NCBI GenBank assembly: GCA_022559985.1
Contig: JAFJTR010000018.1
Coordinates: 372,001-436,000, forward strand
Origin: Parastagonospora avenae f. sp. tritici 18332-5
Taxonomy: Eukaryota > Ascomycota > Dothideomycetes > Pleosporales > Phaeosphaeriaceae
Direction of reading: 5' to 3'
Length of the DNA stretch: 64,000 nucleotides
The notes under the pieces were generated by a model. That model saw only the letters and a list, made by a program, of their open reading frames with translations. It did no database searches and was not told where the DNA came from. Position numbers and translations under genes: made by a program. Positions 1 through 11,245 of this stretch are shown piece after piece. The first letter of the stretch is position 1, and each line of letters starts with the position of its first letter.

Positions 1-898
1 CGGGCCTCTCCCAGGCGAGATATCCTCTGAACTACGGGGGCCACGGCGATGCGAACTATCGGGCTTGCGATGCAGGTTGTCGGCAGCCGAGTGGAAGACA
101 ATAGTCCCCGCCCAAATGGCCTCGAGTTGGCGCACCACCAGGGGGTGTGCGAGCAACTTCTTCGCTTGGGCGCGAATGGCAATTTCCAAAGCCGAAATGC
201 GCGCAGAGCGGGGCGCTTGCCGCGACCAGTTCATTCCACCTGGTGTCTGGGCGCCATTTGTGGGCATCTGCAGGCCTTGCAAGGGGTCGAAGTCGTAGGA
301 GAGCGCATCGATCAACTCTCGCGTCGAGAACTCCTTGAGTAGCCTCATCGCCAGCAGCTCGCATATAAGCGCTCGCGTCTTACTGACCCCCATGTTTCCA
401 GGGTTTTCCTCGCTCTCCTTCCTGAACTGCAAGCAATTCGCAAGGAGGCAGTATAGCGTTCCGCGCGAGAAATGATCGGAGCGGATCTGCTGCTGGATGG
501 GCTTGACCAGGAATTGCGAAACCTGGGGGGAGCGCAATTGGTCCCAAGATAGAGTCGTTTCGCATCGCTGGACGAGTAATATGCGAATGGCGTGGGTCGT
601 GCTATAGATTGGTATGCGATCTGGGTTGGTTTGTTAGTAGAGTAAACAAAGCATACTTGGGAGGGAAGGACATACCCAAGAAGGTTGAGGAGAAGACGGG
701 AAGCAACGGCCCATCCCGCTGCCGGTCTTCGTCCTCTTCATCCTCTTCTTCGCCCTCGTACTGCGCTATATCCTCGGGCTCGTCCTCCTGAGCCTCGTCG
801 ACGCCATGTTGGCGGTTGCGGTACCGATTGAGGGCCGCAAGGAGAGGCGTGGTTTCCGAGGGGTGGCTTTTCTTCGATCGCAGCAGTGAGGCGAACAT
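1..898 (-). CDS. Yvc1-like (TRP-type) vacuolar cation channel, N-terminal part, partial
   Basis: The gene runs off the left edge, so only the N-terminal cytosolic part (about 281 residues) is visible. Exons 898-676 and 620-1 flank a 55-base intron with GTATGT donor, CTACTAAC branch site and CAG acceptor; joining them restores the block LPVFSSTFLDRIPIYSTTHA. The protein starts MFASLLRSKK, has an ETTPLL motif, then an acidic run (EGEEEDEEDED), then a helical region (LLVQRCETTLSW, ICELLAMRLLKEFSTREL, LEAIWAGTIVF). I read this as the cytosolic N-terminus of the fungal Yvc1 family, which releases calcium from the vacuole; the membrane segments and pore would lie outside the window. The exon structure is well supported. 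The family name is recognition from memory without the channel domain, so it could be another large conserved fungal membrane protein. Confidence 0.68.
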
Positions 899-2402
899 GG
901 GACTTATCCTTGGGGTTGAGGAGAAGGCTGTCCGTCCGTGGTCGTCGCGGGAGGTGGAGGGAATCAGTAGAGGTTAGTGAAATTAAACATAGGGTTGCAT
1001 GACTAGGGCGAGACCCCAAGGAGAAGGATCGTGACTGTGGCGCCTTCCTCCATTATGCTAGACTTCACACCGCTTCGTGCGACCAGGCCGCTCTTTTGCG
1101 ATCAGATGATGACTTCGTTATCGCGCAGGGCAGCTCCAGGATGGGTGTGAGACTAAAGCGTGGACCGCATCTGGACTTGATTGGCCTGCACACGCGAGCT
1201 GCATCCTTCACATGCTAGTTGACGCTCCCCACACCAAGCCAGCCTCACCTTTAGATACTCATGACGTGCTGCCAGTCTAACTCTGCACACGCCATAGGCA
1301 TCGGCCCGTTCTTGACGGGGCAGCTCGATTGACCTACTCTACAGCTCGTTGTGTACAGAGTCTTGAACTGAGACTACAGCAGATCTAAGCTAGCCGCGCC
1401 ACGATGTGAAATGTCCCTCATCTACATGACCCCCAGCCCGTACCACCAAGTCCTCCTAGCACGATGTGGTAAATCTCGCAACCGATCTCCCGATCTGCCT
1501 TCACCCCGCGTCTGCGAGGGTGTAACCGCCCTGCGTTCGGGAAGAAAAGCCTCTGATATGCTTTCATCTCATGTGTCATGGGCCGGGGCCAGATACCAAA
1601 GTCTATATACGGCTTGTAGCCTCCATGTCGTTGTTGAGGCATTTGTCGCAGCGCGATCTTCGTATCCGTCTCGTCGATGCGATCTTCACCCGCGGACAGT
1701 CCGCCCCGAATCGGACATTTCTGCCGTGATTCACGTGACGCTCAGGCTCAGCTTCCGAATTCGGCTGCAGGTCGCGCCTAGATGCACTTCATCCATCCTT
1801 CACGAACTCACAAGGTCGGTTCCCGTGCTACAGAACGCGCTCAAGTCGTGCATCGACGCGTCTTTGGAAGCAATCGATTTGCGATGACGTCCTGCATGCA
1901 CCGTTGGACGCGTCGCCGATCTTCTGCAACTAACTCAATGGTGATTCGCAGCTTTGGCGACCCGCACACCGCATCTTGTGTAAGCGAGAAAAAAGGCCAA
2001 CATCTGAGGTAAGGGTAAACAGCTTGCATCAGCGTCTCACCAGCTGGCGTGACAAGCTGGGCACGTTGAGGGGTGAGAGCACCACCACGTTGAGCCTCCA
2101 AGAGTGGCAAAGACTTGAGAAATGGTAAACCTCCAAGCTCGTGAAACACGTTCGCAGCCGGTGATGCTGCTTGCGTGCAGGTCTCGGCTTGATACCGGAG
2201 GGACCAGAAATAATGTTCACTGAATGGTGGGGCGCTATCGATTAGACCCCGCCAACCAGAACGAGCTTGAGCAAAAGTTTTGTGACGACAGAAACTTTGA
2301 ATCTTTTTTCAACCCCCAACTTCTCTTTGCAAACGCAATTGTCTGGCAGTCTCGCTTCTGAAGGGTCCCTTAGCCCTCGAGCTGTCTCTCATACCTCTCA
2401 TT
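899..2402. other. Intergenic region between divergent genes
   Basis: About 1.5 kb between the start codons of the channel gene (-) and URA2 (+). Only short unsupported reading frames are present. It must hold both promoters. A pyrimidine-rich stretch lies just before the URA2 start (2330-2400). I see no clear TATA box, repeat or RNA gene. Confidence 0.6.
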
Positions 2403-5400
2403 ATGGCGCCTCGCGCAGATGAAAGCCAGAACATGGCTCTCGAGCTCCAAGACGGCTATGTCTGCTTCGGACAGAGCTTTGGTGCTGACAAGAGCATTGC
2501 TGGAGAATTAGTCTTTCAAACTGGTATGGTGGGCTACCCTGAGTCTGTCACAGACCCTTCATACCGCGGCCAAATTCTGGTCATCACATTTCCTCTAGTG
2601 GGCAACTATGGTGTGCCCTCGCGAGAAGAGATGGACAGCCTGCTGAAGGATGTCCCGGCGCACTTCGAGTCCAAGGAGATTCATATTGCAGGTCTCGTAG
2701 TTGCGACCTACGCGGGAGAGGAATACTCGCACCACTTGGCCACCTCTTCGCTGGGCGCATGGCTGAAGGAGCAAGGTGTTCCCGCCATCACTGGTGTGGA
2801 CACACGAGCACTGACGAAGCGCATCCGAGAGGAGGGTAGCATGCTTGGTAGACTGCTCCAAAGAACCTCTGCAGCCCCCAGCTCTACTGCGCTCACCAAC
2901 GGTGCCGTCGACACCGCCGCCTTGGCCGATGGTGAGGTTGAGGACTGGAAAGCCAGCTTCGAGCAACTCGAATGGTCAGACCCCAATGCCAAGAACCTCG
3001 TAGCTGAAGGTAATTTCATGTTCATCTTGCAGCGCAATTTCTTCTGACAGTCGAATAGTTTCCATCAAGGAGCCTAAGCTCTGGTCCCCGGACCCGTCCA
3101 TTACCCTCAAACATCCCTCCGGCCGCGCAGTGCGCGTAATCACAGTCGACGTGGGTCTCAAATACAACCAGCTGAGATGCTTGGTCCGGAGAGGCGTCGA
3201 GGTCCTCCAGGTACCTTGGGACTACGACTTCCCTCTGCTTGCTGGCAAGGAGTACGATGGACTCTTCATCTCGAACGGTCCTGGTAACCCGGCCATGATG
3301 GAGAGCACAGTCAAACACATCAAGAATGCCATGGACGAGGCCAGGACTCCCATATTCGGTATTTGCTTGGGTCACCAGCTTCTTGCACGAGCCGCTGGCG
3401 CCGATACACTCAAAATGAAGTTCGGTAACCGTGGTGCGAACATTCCTTGCACCAGTCTGCTCACAGGAAAGTGCCACATCACCTCGCAGAACCACGGTTA
3501 TGCAGTGGACTCAAAGACACTTCCCAACGGCTGGGAGGAGCTTTTCGTCAACGCCAACGATGGTAGTAACGAAGGTATCCGCCATGTAAGCAGGCCCTAT
3601 TTCAGTGTCCAGTTCCACCCAGAGCACACTCCAGGACCACGCGACACCGAATACCTCTTCGATGTCTTCATCAGCACTATTCAGAAAAACTTGGAGTCGG
3701 ACGAAATCATGGCAAAGCCAGTCGAGTTCCCGGGCGGCACCTTCGAGGAGAACAAGAAGGCCGCACCGCGAGTTGATGTCAAGAAAGTCCTCGTGCTTGG
3801 CAGTGGAGGCCTGAGTATCGGACAGGCCGGAGAGTTTGACTACTCTGGTAGCCAGGCCATCAAAGCCCTGAAGGAAGAAGGCATCTACACCATTCTGATT
3901 AACCCCAACATCGCCACGATTCAGACCTCCAAGGGCCTTGCCGACAAGGTCTACTTCCTTCCCGTCAACGCCGACTTTGTGCGCAAGGTCATCCAGAAAG
4001 AGCGACCGGATGGTATTTACGTTACGTTCGGTGGCCAGACAGCGCTTCAAGTTGGTATCCAGCTCAAGGATGAATTCGAAGGCCTTGGCGTCAAGGTGCT
4101 TGGTACTCCAATCGACACAATCATCACCACAGAGGACCGCGAGCTATTTGCCCGTAGCATGGAATCCATTGGCGAGAAGTGTGCCAAGTCGGCATCTGCC
4201 AACAACGTCGAAGAAGCTATGCGCTGTGTCAAGGACATTGGCTACCCAGTCATCGTTCGAGCTGCATACGCTCTTGGAGGGCTCGGAAGTGGTTTTGCCA
4301 ACAACGACGCCGAGTTGCTCGATCTTTGCAACAAGGCTTTCGCTGCCAGTCCGCAAGTGCTCATCGAGCGCAGTATGAAGGGATGGAAAGAGATCGAATA
4401 CGAAGTTGTTCGTGACTCTCGCGACAATTGTATCACCGTGTGTAACATGGAGAACTTCGACCCTCTCGGCATTCACACTGGAGACTCCATTGTTGTTGCG
4501 CCATCTCAGACTCTCTCTGATGAAGACTACAACATGCTGCGAACCACGGCCGTCAACGTCATTCGTCATCTCGGTGTGGTCGGAGAATGCAACATCCAAT
4601 ATGCGTTGAACCCATTCTCTCGCGAGTACTGCATCATCGAGGTGAACGCTCGTCTTTCGCGTTCCTCGGCTTTGGCCTCCAAGGCCACTGGTTACCCTCT
4701 TGCCTTTGTTGCTGCCAAGCTTGGTCTCAACATTCCTCTGAATGAGATCTCCAACTCGGTGACCAAGGTGACCTGCGCTTGTTTCGAGCCATCACTCGAC
4801 TACGTCGTTGTCAAGATCCCTAGATGGGATTTGAAGAAGTTCACTCGTGTATCGACACTGCTTGGATCATCTATGAAGAGTGTCGGCGAGGTCATGAGTA
4901 TCGGTAGAACCTTTGAGGAGGCCATCCAGAAGGCCATCCGCGAGGTCGACCCCAACAACCTTGGCTTCAACGAGACCGCTGCGTTGATGGGGATTGATCA
5001 GGAGCTGCAAACACCATCCGACCAGCGCCTGTTTGCCATCGCCAACGCGATGAAGAATGGTTACACTGTCGACAAGATCTGGGAAATGACCCAAATCGAC
5101 AAGTGGTTCCTTAGCCGTCTCAAGGGTCTGAGTAACTTTGAGAAGGACATGTCAAGCTACAACACAGCCAGCATCACCTTGCCGTTGATGAAGCGAGCGA
5201 AGGAGCTTGGTTTCTCCGATCGCCAACTGGCCAAGTTTTGGGACACCAACGAGCTTGCTGTTCGTCGCGTACGTGTCGATGCTGGCATCTTCCCCGTCGT
5301 CAAGCAGATCGATACTGTGGCTGCCGAGTTCCCTGCTATGACTAACTACTTGTACCTCACGTACAACGGCACGGAACACGACGTCAGCTTCGATGACAAC

Positions 5401-8318
5401 GGTATCATGGTTCTGGGCTCTGGTGTGTACCGCATTGGTTCTTCCGTCGAATTCGACTGGTGCTCTGTTCGTGCTATCCGCACACTCCGTGAGAATGGGT
5501 ACGTCAATTTCAGCATACCCACCATTTTCGAGACACCTACTAACTACCCACCAGATTTAAGACTGTTATGGTTAATGTAAGTTCCCCGAACATTCCTTTC
5601 TGCTGCATGCCTCCTCCAGAAACCGACCGTCGGCCTTGCCAGCCCCTTGTCCGAATGGTCTTTGTACACCTTCAGGCTATAGTTTGGGTCAATCGTCTTG
5701 CCTATGAGACATCTGCGGATACCTTCAGGCTCTACGATCAGACCACGGTCCCATCTTAGACCTGTCATCAACAGTTCTCTACATACTTGCATCTGCTGAC
5801 CTTTGATCTTTAGTATAACCCTGAGACCGTTTCAACCGACTACGATGAGGCCGATAGGTTGTACTTCGAGAACATCTCGCTCGAAACTATCCTTGACATC
5901 TATACTCTGGAGAACTCCGGCGGTGTTGTCATTTCCGTAGGCGGCCAATCCCCCAATAACATTGCTCTGCCGCTTCACCGCATGAACGTCAAGATTCTGG
6001 GCACCTCGCCTGAGATGATTGACACTGCCGAGAACCGATACAAGTTTTCTCGTATGCTGGACCGCATCTCGGTTGACCAACCTGCCTGGAAGGAGCTTAC
6101 GAGCATAGACGAGGCAAGGGAGTTCTGCAGCAAGGTCTCCTACCCGGTCTTGGTACGCCCATCGTACGTGCTTTCTGGAGCTGCGATGAACACAGTGTAC
6201 TCAGAGCACGATTTGGCAAACTACCTGAACCAAGCAGCCGATGTTTCCAAGGACCACCCCGTTGTCATCACGAAGTACATCGAGAACGCCAAGGAGATTG
6301 AGATGGATGCTGTTGCCCGCAACGGTACCATGATCGGTCACTTCATCTCTGAGCACGTAGAAAATGCTGGTGTTCACTCGGGTGATGCTACTCTCATCCT
6401 ACCGCCTCAGGACTTAGACGAAGACACCATCAGACAGATCGAAGACGCTACGCGAAAGATCGGAGCCGCATTGAACATAACTGGACCATACAACATCCAG
6501 TTTATTGCGAAGGACAACGAGATCAAGGTCATCGAATGCAATGTCCGCGCTTCCCGCTCTACTCCCTTCGTCTCCAAGGTCATGGGTGTTGATCTTATCG
6601 AGATGGCTACGAAAGCTATGGCCGGCCTGCCTCTTGTGCCGTACCCTCCTGTCAACATTCCCCCTGAGTACGTTGGCGTCAAGGTACCACAGTTCTCGTT
6701 CTCTCGACTGTCTGGCGCAGATCCCGTGCTTGGTGTGGAGATGGCTTCGACTGGAGAGGTAGCCTGCTTTGGACGTACAAAGTACGAGGCCTACATCAAG
6801 GGTCTCATTGCCACCGGCTTCAGGCTTCCCAAGAAGAACATTCTTCTCTCTATTGGTTCTTTCAAAGACAAGCTAGAGATGCTGCCATCTATCGAGCGTC
6901 TGCATAAGATGGGCTACAATCTCTTCGCCACGGCTGGTACTGCAGACTACCTCCAGGAACATGGTCTTCCCGTCAAGTTCTTAGAGGTACTCCCAGAAGG
7001 CGACTACGACGAGCAAAAGGCAGAGTACTCCTTGACTCAACATTTGGCGAACAACCTTATCGACTTGTACATCAACCTGCCATCAAGCAACCGCTACCGA
7101 CGGCCAGCCAACTACATGAGCCGAGGATACCGCACTCGCCGTATGGCTGTCGACTACCAGACGCCCCTTGTCACCAACGTCAAGAACGCCAAGCTCTTGA
7201 TCGAGGCCATCGCGCGCCACTATGATCTTGAGGTCACTAAGGTCGACTTCCAGGAGTTCTTCCCGCCTCTTGGAGAGCACGAGCAATCTAACATGGAGCT
7301 AGCCAGGCTCAACGGCTCGCTATCTTTGACGCAACTTCTTGCAAAGTCACCGTTCAAGAGGAAGCACATCACGTCGGTCAAGCAGTTCTCGCGTGCTGAT
7401 CTTCACTTGCTCTTCACCATTGCTCAGGAGATGCGCCTTGGCGCACAGAGACAGGGCTGCCTCGACGTCCTCAAGGGTCGTGTCTTGTGCACCGTGTTCT
7501 GCGAGCCCTCTACTAGGACTTCAGCGTCCTTTGACGCCGCCATGAAGCGCCTTGGCGGTGAAGTCATCGTCATCAACGAGTCGGTCTCCTCCACTCAAAA
7601 GGGCGAGTCCATCGCTGATACCATCCGCACTCTTGCATGTTATGGTGACGCAATCGTTCTCCGTCACCCGGCTGAAGAGTCGATCGATATTGCAGCCAAG
7701 TTCTCGGGTGTTCCAGTCATCAACGCTGGTAACGGTAGCCGCGAACACCCAACGCAAGCTCTGCTTGACATATTCACCATGCGTGAGGAGTTGGGTACCG
7801 TCAACGGCTTGAACATCACCTTCGTTGGTGATCTCAAGTATGGCCGCACCGTGCACTCCCTCTGCGAGTTGCTCTCCCACTACGACGTCACCGTCAACCT
7901 CGTATCGCCTGACTCGCTCGGCATGCCCGAAGGTGTGAAGGACGGGCTCAAGTCTCGCGGCCAGCTCAACAAGATCTCCAACGAGCTCACTGCCGACATA
8001 GTCGCCTCGTCGGACGTTCTCTACTGCACACGCGTGCAGAAGGAGCGCTTCCCCGATCCCGCGAGCTACGAGAAGGTCAAGGACGCGTTCGTCATCGACA
8101 ACAAGGTGCTCAAGGGAGCGAAGACGAACATGATCGTTATGCACCCTCTGCCTAGGAACAATGAGATTCACGAGGAGGTAGACTTTGATCCCAGGGCGGC
8201 GTACTTCAGACAGGTGAGTCTTGGAATTCAATCCTCACTCAGCATGACTAACATAACACAGATGCAATACGGATTGTACACCCGCATGGCTTTGCTCGCG
8301 ATGGTCATGGCCCCATAG
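2403..8318 (+). CDS. URA2: CPSase/ATCase pyrimidine multienzyme (Ura2/pyrABCN type) lacking the DHOase-like domain
   Basis: First enzyme of UMP synthesis in the cytosol: glutamine-dependent carbamoyl phosphate synthetase fused to aspartate carbamoyltransferase. Model: join(2403..3009,3059..5498,5555..5576,5814..8213,8262..8318), 1841 residues. Order: glutaminase (GICLGHQLL nucleophile Cys near residue 305; FHPEHTPGP), two ATP-grasp CPSase halves, MGS-type regulatory domain ending about residue 1503 (VTKVDFQ), a linker of about 30 residues, then ATCase (EPSTRTSASF near 1588, REHPTQALLD near 1668, HPLPRNNE). Yeast Ura2 is 2214 residues and carries an inactive dihydroorotase-like domain between MGS and ATCase. 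Here that domain is missing with no stop, frameshift or splice signal at the junction. Exon 3 is only 22 bases, confirmed by the continuous product GFKTVMVNYNPETVS. By family knowledge, UTP feedback would act through the MGS domain. Confidence 0.97.
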
Positions 8319-8902
8319 ACCCTCTCATGTACACTCCCTCGATTTTAAATTCGGCGTTTGGGAAACACACAAACCAAAAGCACATCCACAATCTCCTTAG
8401 ATTGATTTGGCGTCCACTTTCAATCATTCATTTATATACCAGTTCTCTCTCTTAGCTTTTAGAAAACGCATTAGACTCGGCGTCAAGAACCACTGGCCTT
8501 ATGGTTCACAATTATGTATGGGTACATGTATGACGTATTAATTTTTCTGCATTTCATGGATGGGGGGAAGCTATTTTATTTTTTCTGGGATCGGTTTTAG
8601 GCGGGTTTTGTATATGTGTAGGCGTTCGGGATCTGGTCGGGTTTACTTCGGCTTTTAATGTCGATCAAGTTGGACTTTCACTATGGGGAATGGGATGAAA
8701 GGCATTGGGCGGCGTTATCAAGGGATTGTTTGAGCAATAAGAAGCATCGCGATCGACCCTGACAGGCCTGAACGACCGTTCGTTGCCCTAACTCAAGTGC
8801 AGAAAAGCTGTCCCTAGTACATGCTACTCAACATGAACAATATTGCAACAAACTAGCCAACTAAAATCCACTTCTCCCCATCTCCTACATCCACTCCTAA
8901 TC
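8319..8902. other. Intergenic, convergent gene ends
   Basis: Lies between the URA2 stop and the stop of the minus-strand gene at 8903. AT-rich stretches near 8340-8580 are suited to 3' UTR and polyadenylation signals. No gene or repeat seen. Confidence 0.6.
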
Positions 8903-9550
8903 TCACCCCTCCTCCCCATCCACCCAAACCCTCGACTGCCCCCCTCCCCAAACAACCAAATGCCTCCCCCCAATCGTCCGCGGCGCAACCCGCTCCATCT
9001 CCCGCCACTGCAACTCCTCCCAAAACTCCGCCACACACCGTGCACGCAGCGGCATCCACCCGAAATACTGCTGCGTGTACCGATTCCTGCTCACGTAGTT
9101 TTCCGCCCGGTAATCTGCGTCCACGCACGTGACGACGGTGTCGGGCTCGTCGGCGCAGAAGGTTTCGGCGCCGGCGACGAGGAAGATGCGGCGCAGGGGG
9201 AAATCTGAATTCATTGGCGGATCGGTGGTACTGGTGTTGTACAGCTCGCGGAGTTGTGGGATAGTCAGGTTGGAGAGAGAGGGGTCGGAGCGGGCGTCGA
9301 GGCGGAATAGGGACATTACTTGCTTGAATTCCGGGTCGTCTTCTGAAGACTGGGTTTGTGACAAGACGTCGCTGTGTGCACGTGTTTGGATTGTGTCCAG
9401 GAGTGACTGCCATTTTGCGTCGGATGAGGACGTGTAGCATGTAAGGTAGATGGTGAAACCCCAGTTTCGCAGGTCGGGGGCGTAGACGTAGTTGTCACGG
9501 TCTATCAGGCGGTAGAGGTGGGAGAGCCATTCTTCGGTGGAAGTTGTCAT
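8903..9550 (-). CDS. Orphan fungal protein of the WGFTIY family (copy A, intact)
   Basis: Single-exon gene for 215 residues, no signal peptide or membrane segment visible. Visible blocks: an early NWGFTIYLTCYTSSSDAKW, the hallmark LFRLDARSDPSL about residue 80, a middle strand RRIFLVAGAETF, and a C-terminal AENYVSRNRY then QYFGWMP. The same blocks in the same order occur in two damaged copies in this window (57.5-58.1 kb and 59.9-60.5 kb), so this is a real multicopy family. I cannot assign a function; no catalytic motif is recognisable. The C-terminal tail is Gly/Arg-rich and differs from the other copies. It is the only intact copy here, convergent with URA2 and next to accessory metabolic genes. 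The start is the first Met of the open frame, about 38 codons before LDTIQTRAHSD. Confidence 0.8.
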   Translation of the reverse strand: MTTSTEEWLSHLYRLIDRDNYVYAPDLRNWGFTIYLTCYTSSSDAKWQSLLDTIQTRAHSDVLSQTQSSEDDPEFKQVMSLFRLDARSDPSLSNLTIPQLRELYNTSTTDPPMNSDFPLRRIFLVAGAETFCADEPDTVVTCVDADYRAENYVSRNRYTQQYFGWMPLRARCVAEFWEELQWREMERVAPRTIGGRHLVVWGGGQSRVWVDGEEG

Positions 9551-10149
9551 TGGGTGCTGGGAACGCTGTTTTGATTGGCACTGGAGGTGGGTTGAGTTTT
9601 TCTTTGAGATTTACGGCTAGAGAGTCGACTTTGGTCAATGAGTAACTTTGCGTAAGTAACTTTTGCAACGCGTGGAATAGGTCAATGGGGGAGGTTCTTG
9701 ATGTTTGGAGAATGGGCTGCGGCTGTATGTAAAGGTGGGTTGAGGAATAGCGTGGCTGTCAAGGCATCACTTGGCGGCTCCACTCATGCGACCATTTGCT
9801 GTTGCGGCACAGTTAAAGGCACGGGCCTGAGGCTTGGTAGCCATTTATGCCTCTCATCGAAAAGGGAGGAACATTGGTCCGGGATGCTTGGAAAACAGGA
9901 TGGCGGCGAGCTTGTGTTTGAGTAATTGAAATTGTCCCCCCAGAGACATCTCCTGCGGGAGGTGCTTGGGCCTGACCTGTACCACCTGATTGCGGTGAAG
10001 GGTATGCCGTTAGCTTAAGTGTTGCCATGACTATGAGTAAAGATGACTGAGAGCTCACCAATCGAGCTGTAAATGCATTGATAGTATCAAGTACGCCCAA
10101 CGTCGCGCCTCATATTGTCAGGCAACATCAAAGAGCCTGGAGTCCATGA
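9551..10149. other. Intergenic, contains a coding-like repeat fragment
   Basis: No complete gene recognised. The stretch 10054-10109 read on the minus strand resembles a segment near 63.2 kb (listed separately). The minus-strand frame downstream of it (to about 9813) is rich in Gly/Pro/Ala and could be a short exon, but I cannot support it. Confidence 0.45.
10054..10109 (-). repeat. Dispersed coding-like segment, copy 1 (GVLDTIN motif)
   Basis: On the minus strand this segment encodes LGVLDTINAFTARL. A second copy on the plus strand at 63190-63245 encodes LGVLDTINPFIASL. Several differences fall at third codon positions without changing the residue, which suggests shared coding ancestry and not a random match. 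No complete gene is visible around either copy. Confidence 0.5.
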
Positions 10150-11028
10150 TTACGTTCCCTTGATATTCTTCGGAACATGCTCATCATAAAACATCGTTTC
10201 ACCACTCTTCCCACCCTCAAAAAAGCCCAGCACCAACTTCGCCACCGCCTCTCCACACCATTCCGGCGGCTCAATCCTCTCCTCGCCCATCTTGCCCCAC
10301 ATCTTGAACCTCTCGACTTCGTGATCCGCCATGATGCCTCGATACTTGCCCTTGATCACGCTCTCCGGCATTTTGGTATTCGTGAGTTTCGGATATACGC
10401 CCTGCACGTTGATGCTTGGCTCTTCGTGTGCAAAGCACGAGATGAAACGTGTTAGCGCGGCCTTGGAACTGCAATATGGTGACCAGCCGTGGTATGTGAC
10501 GTTCTGGTCGCACGCAGATGTGAGGAAGATCATCTTGCCAAACCCAACGTTTAGCGGGCGCGCGAGTCGCGCGGCTCGCAGGTGTGGGAGAGCTAATTGT
10601 GCCTAGCACGTGTGAGATAACATGATTTGGTGAAGGAGTGAGACGCCGTTGGTTACCATGGCCATTGCACCGAATACGTTGACGGAGTAAGTCATCTCCA
10701 CACTCTCTATGTCGAGGTTTTCGATTCGTTGGATAGGCGTGAGAATACCTGCGCAGTATACTACTGTGTCAATGCCGCCTAGGACATCTGGTCGTATGCA
10801 TGTGGCTATGGCATGCTCGCGCTCGTCTGGTATCGTCACGTCGCCTTCATGACCGTACATGCGATTTGGAAACGAGAGCAGGGTTCCGAGAGGTCCAGAA
10901 GAGGAATAGTCGATGTCTTTGTCGAAGCAGAAGACTTGCGCTGTGGATGTGCATATTATCGAGATGATGAGGGCGGCGCCGATGCCAGATGCGCCGCCGA
11001 CTACTAGAATGCGCTGAGGCTGAGCCAT
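10150..11028 (-). pseudogene. Short-chain dehydrogenase/reductase with in-frame TAG
   Basis: Classical SDR fold over 292 codons: N-terminal NAD(P)-binding GGASGIG right after the start MAQPQRILVV, the central YCAG motif, and the catalytic Tyr-Lys pair in YCSSKAAL, preceded by a helix and strand ending MIFLTSA. The frame is continuous through a single TAG at 10605-10603, between LLHQIMLSHTC and AQLALPHLRAARL, both of which are needed for the fold. No usable intron covers the stop. A one-base change from CAG (Gln) is the simplest origin. It is therefore probably a recent pseudogene, unless the stop is a sequencing error or is read through. Its neighbour upstream on the same strand is the flavin monooxygenase, so it may once have worked with it. 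Substrate unknown. Confidence 0.8.
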
Positions 11029-11245
11029 GGTGAAAGTACCGAAAGCGATAAATTGAAAGAACAACGAAGTGTCTGAAAGAGGAATGCTTCTCGAAGCTTA
11101 TAGTTGTTTTGGAGAGCAAACAAACGCTTGCACGTTGTCGTGCACGTCGCCCCACGGGAAGTGGGGTATCCCTGTTCACTTACACATTTATTGCTGGGGG
11201 CGTGACTCGCGGCGCAGAGCACCCGTTCAACTTGATATCACTTCC

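Noticed and set aside
1..42. tRNA-like sequence at the left edge (TAGTTCAGAGGATATC on the minus strand)
   Set aside because: It resembles a D-arm, but no proper anticodon stem forms and the same bases are in frame within the Yvc1-like coding exon.
3511..4050. 179-residue open frame antisense to the CPSase exon
   Set aside because: Shadow of conserved coding sequence; no family resemblance.
5577..5813. Hidden gene or element in the long URA2 intron
   Set aside because: Frames inside are short; a weak internal repeat of about a dozen bases (CCTTCAGGCT) is not enough to call an element.
7521..8231. 236-residue open frame antisense to URA2
   Set aside because: It is the complement of strongly conserved ATCase codons; its composition reflects codon usage of the sense gene.
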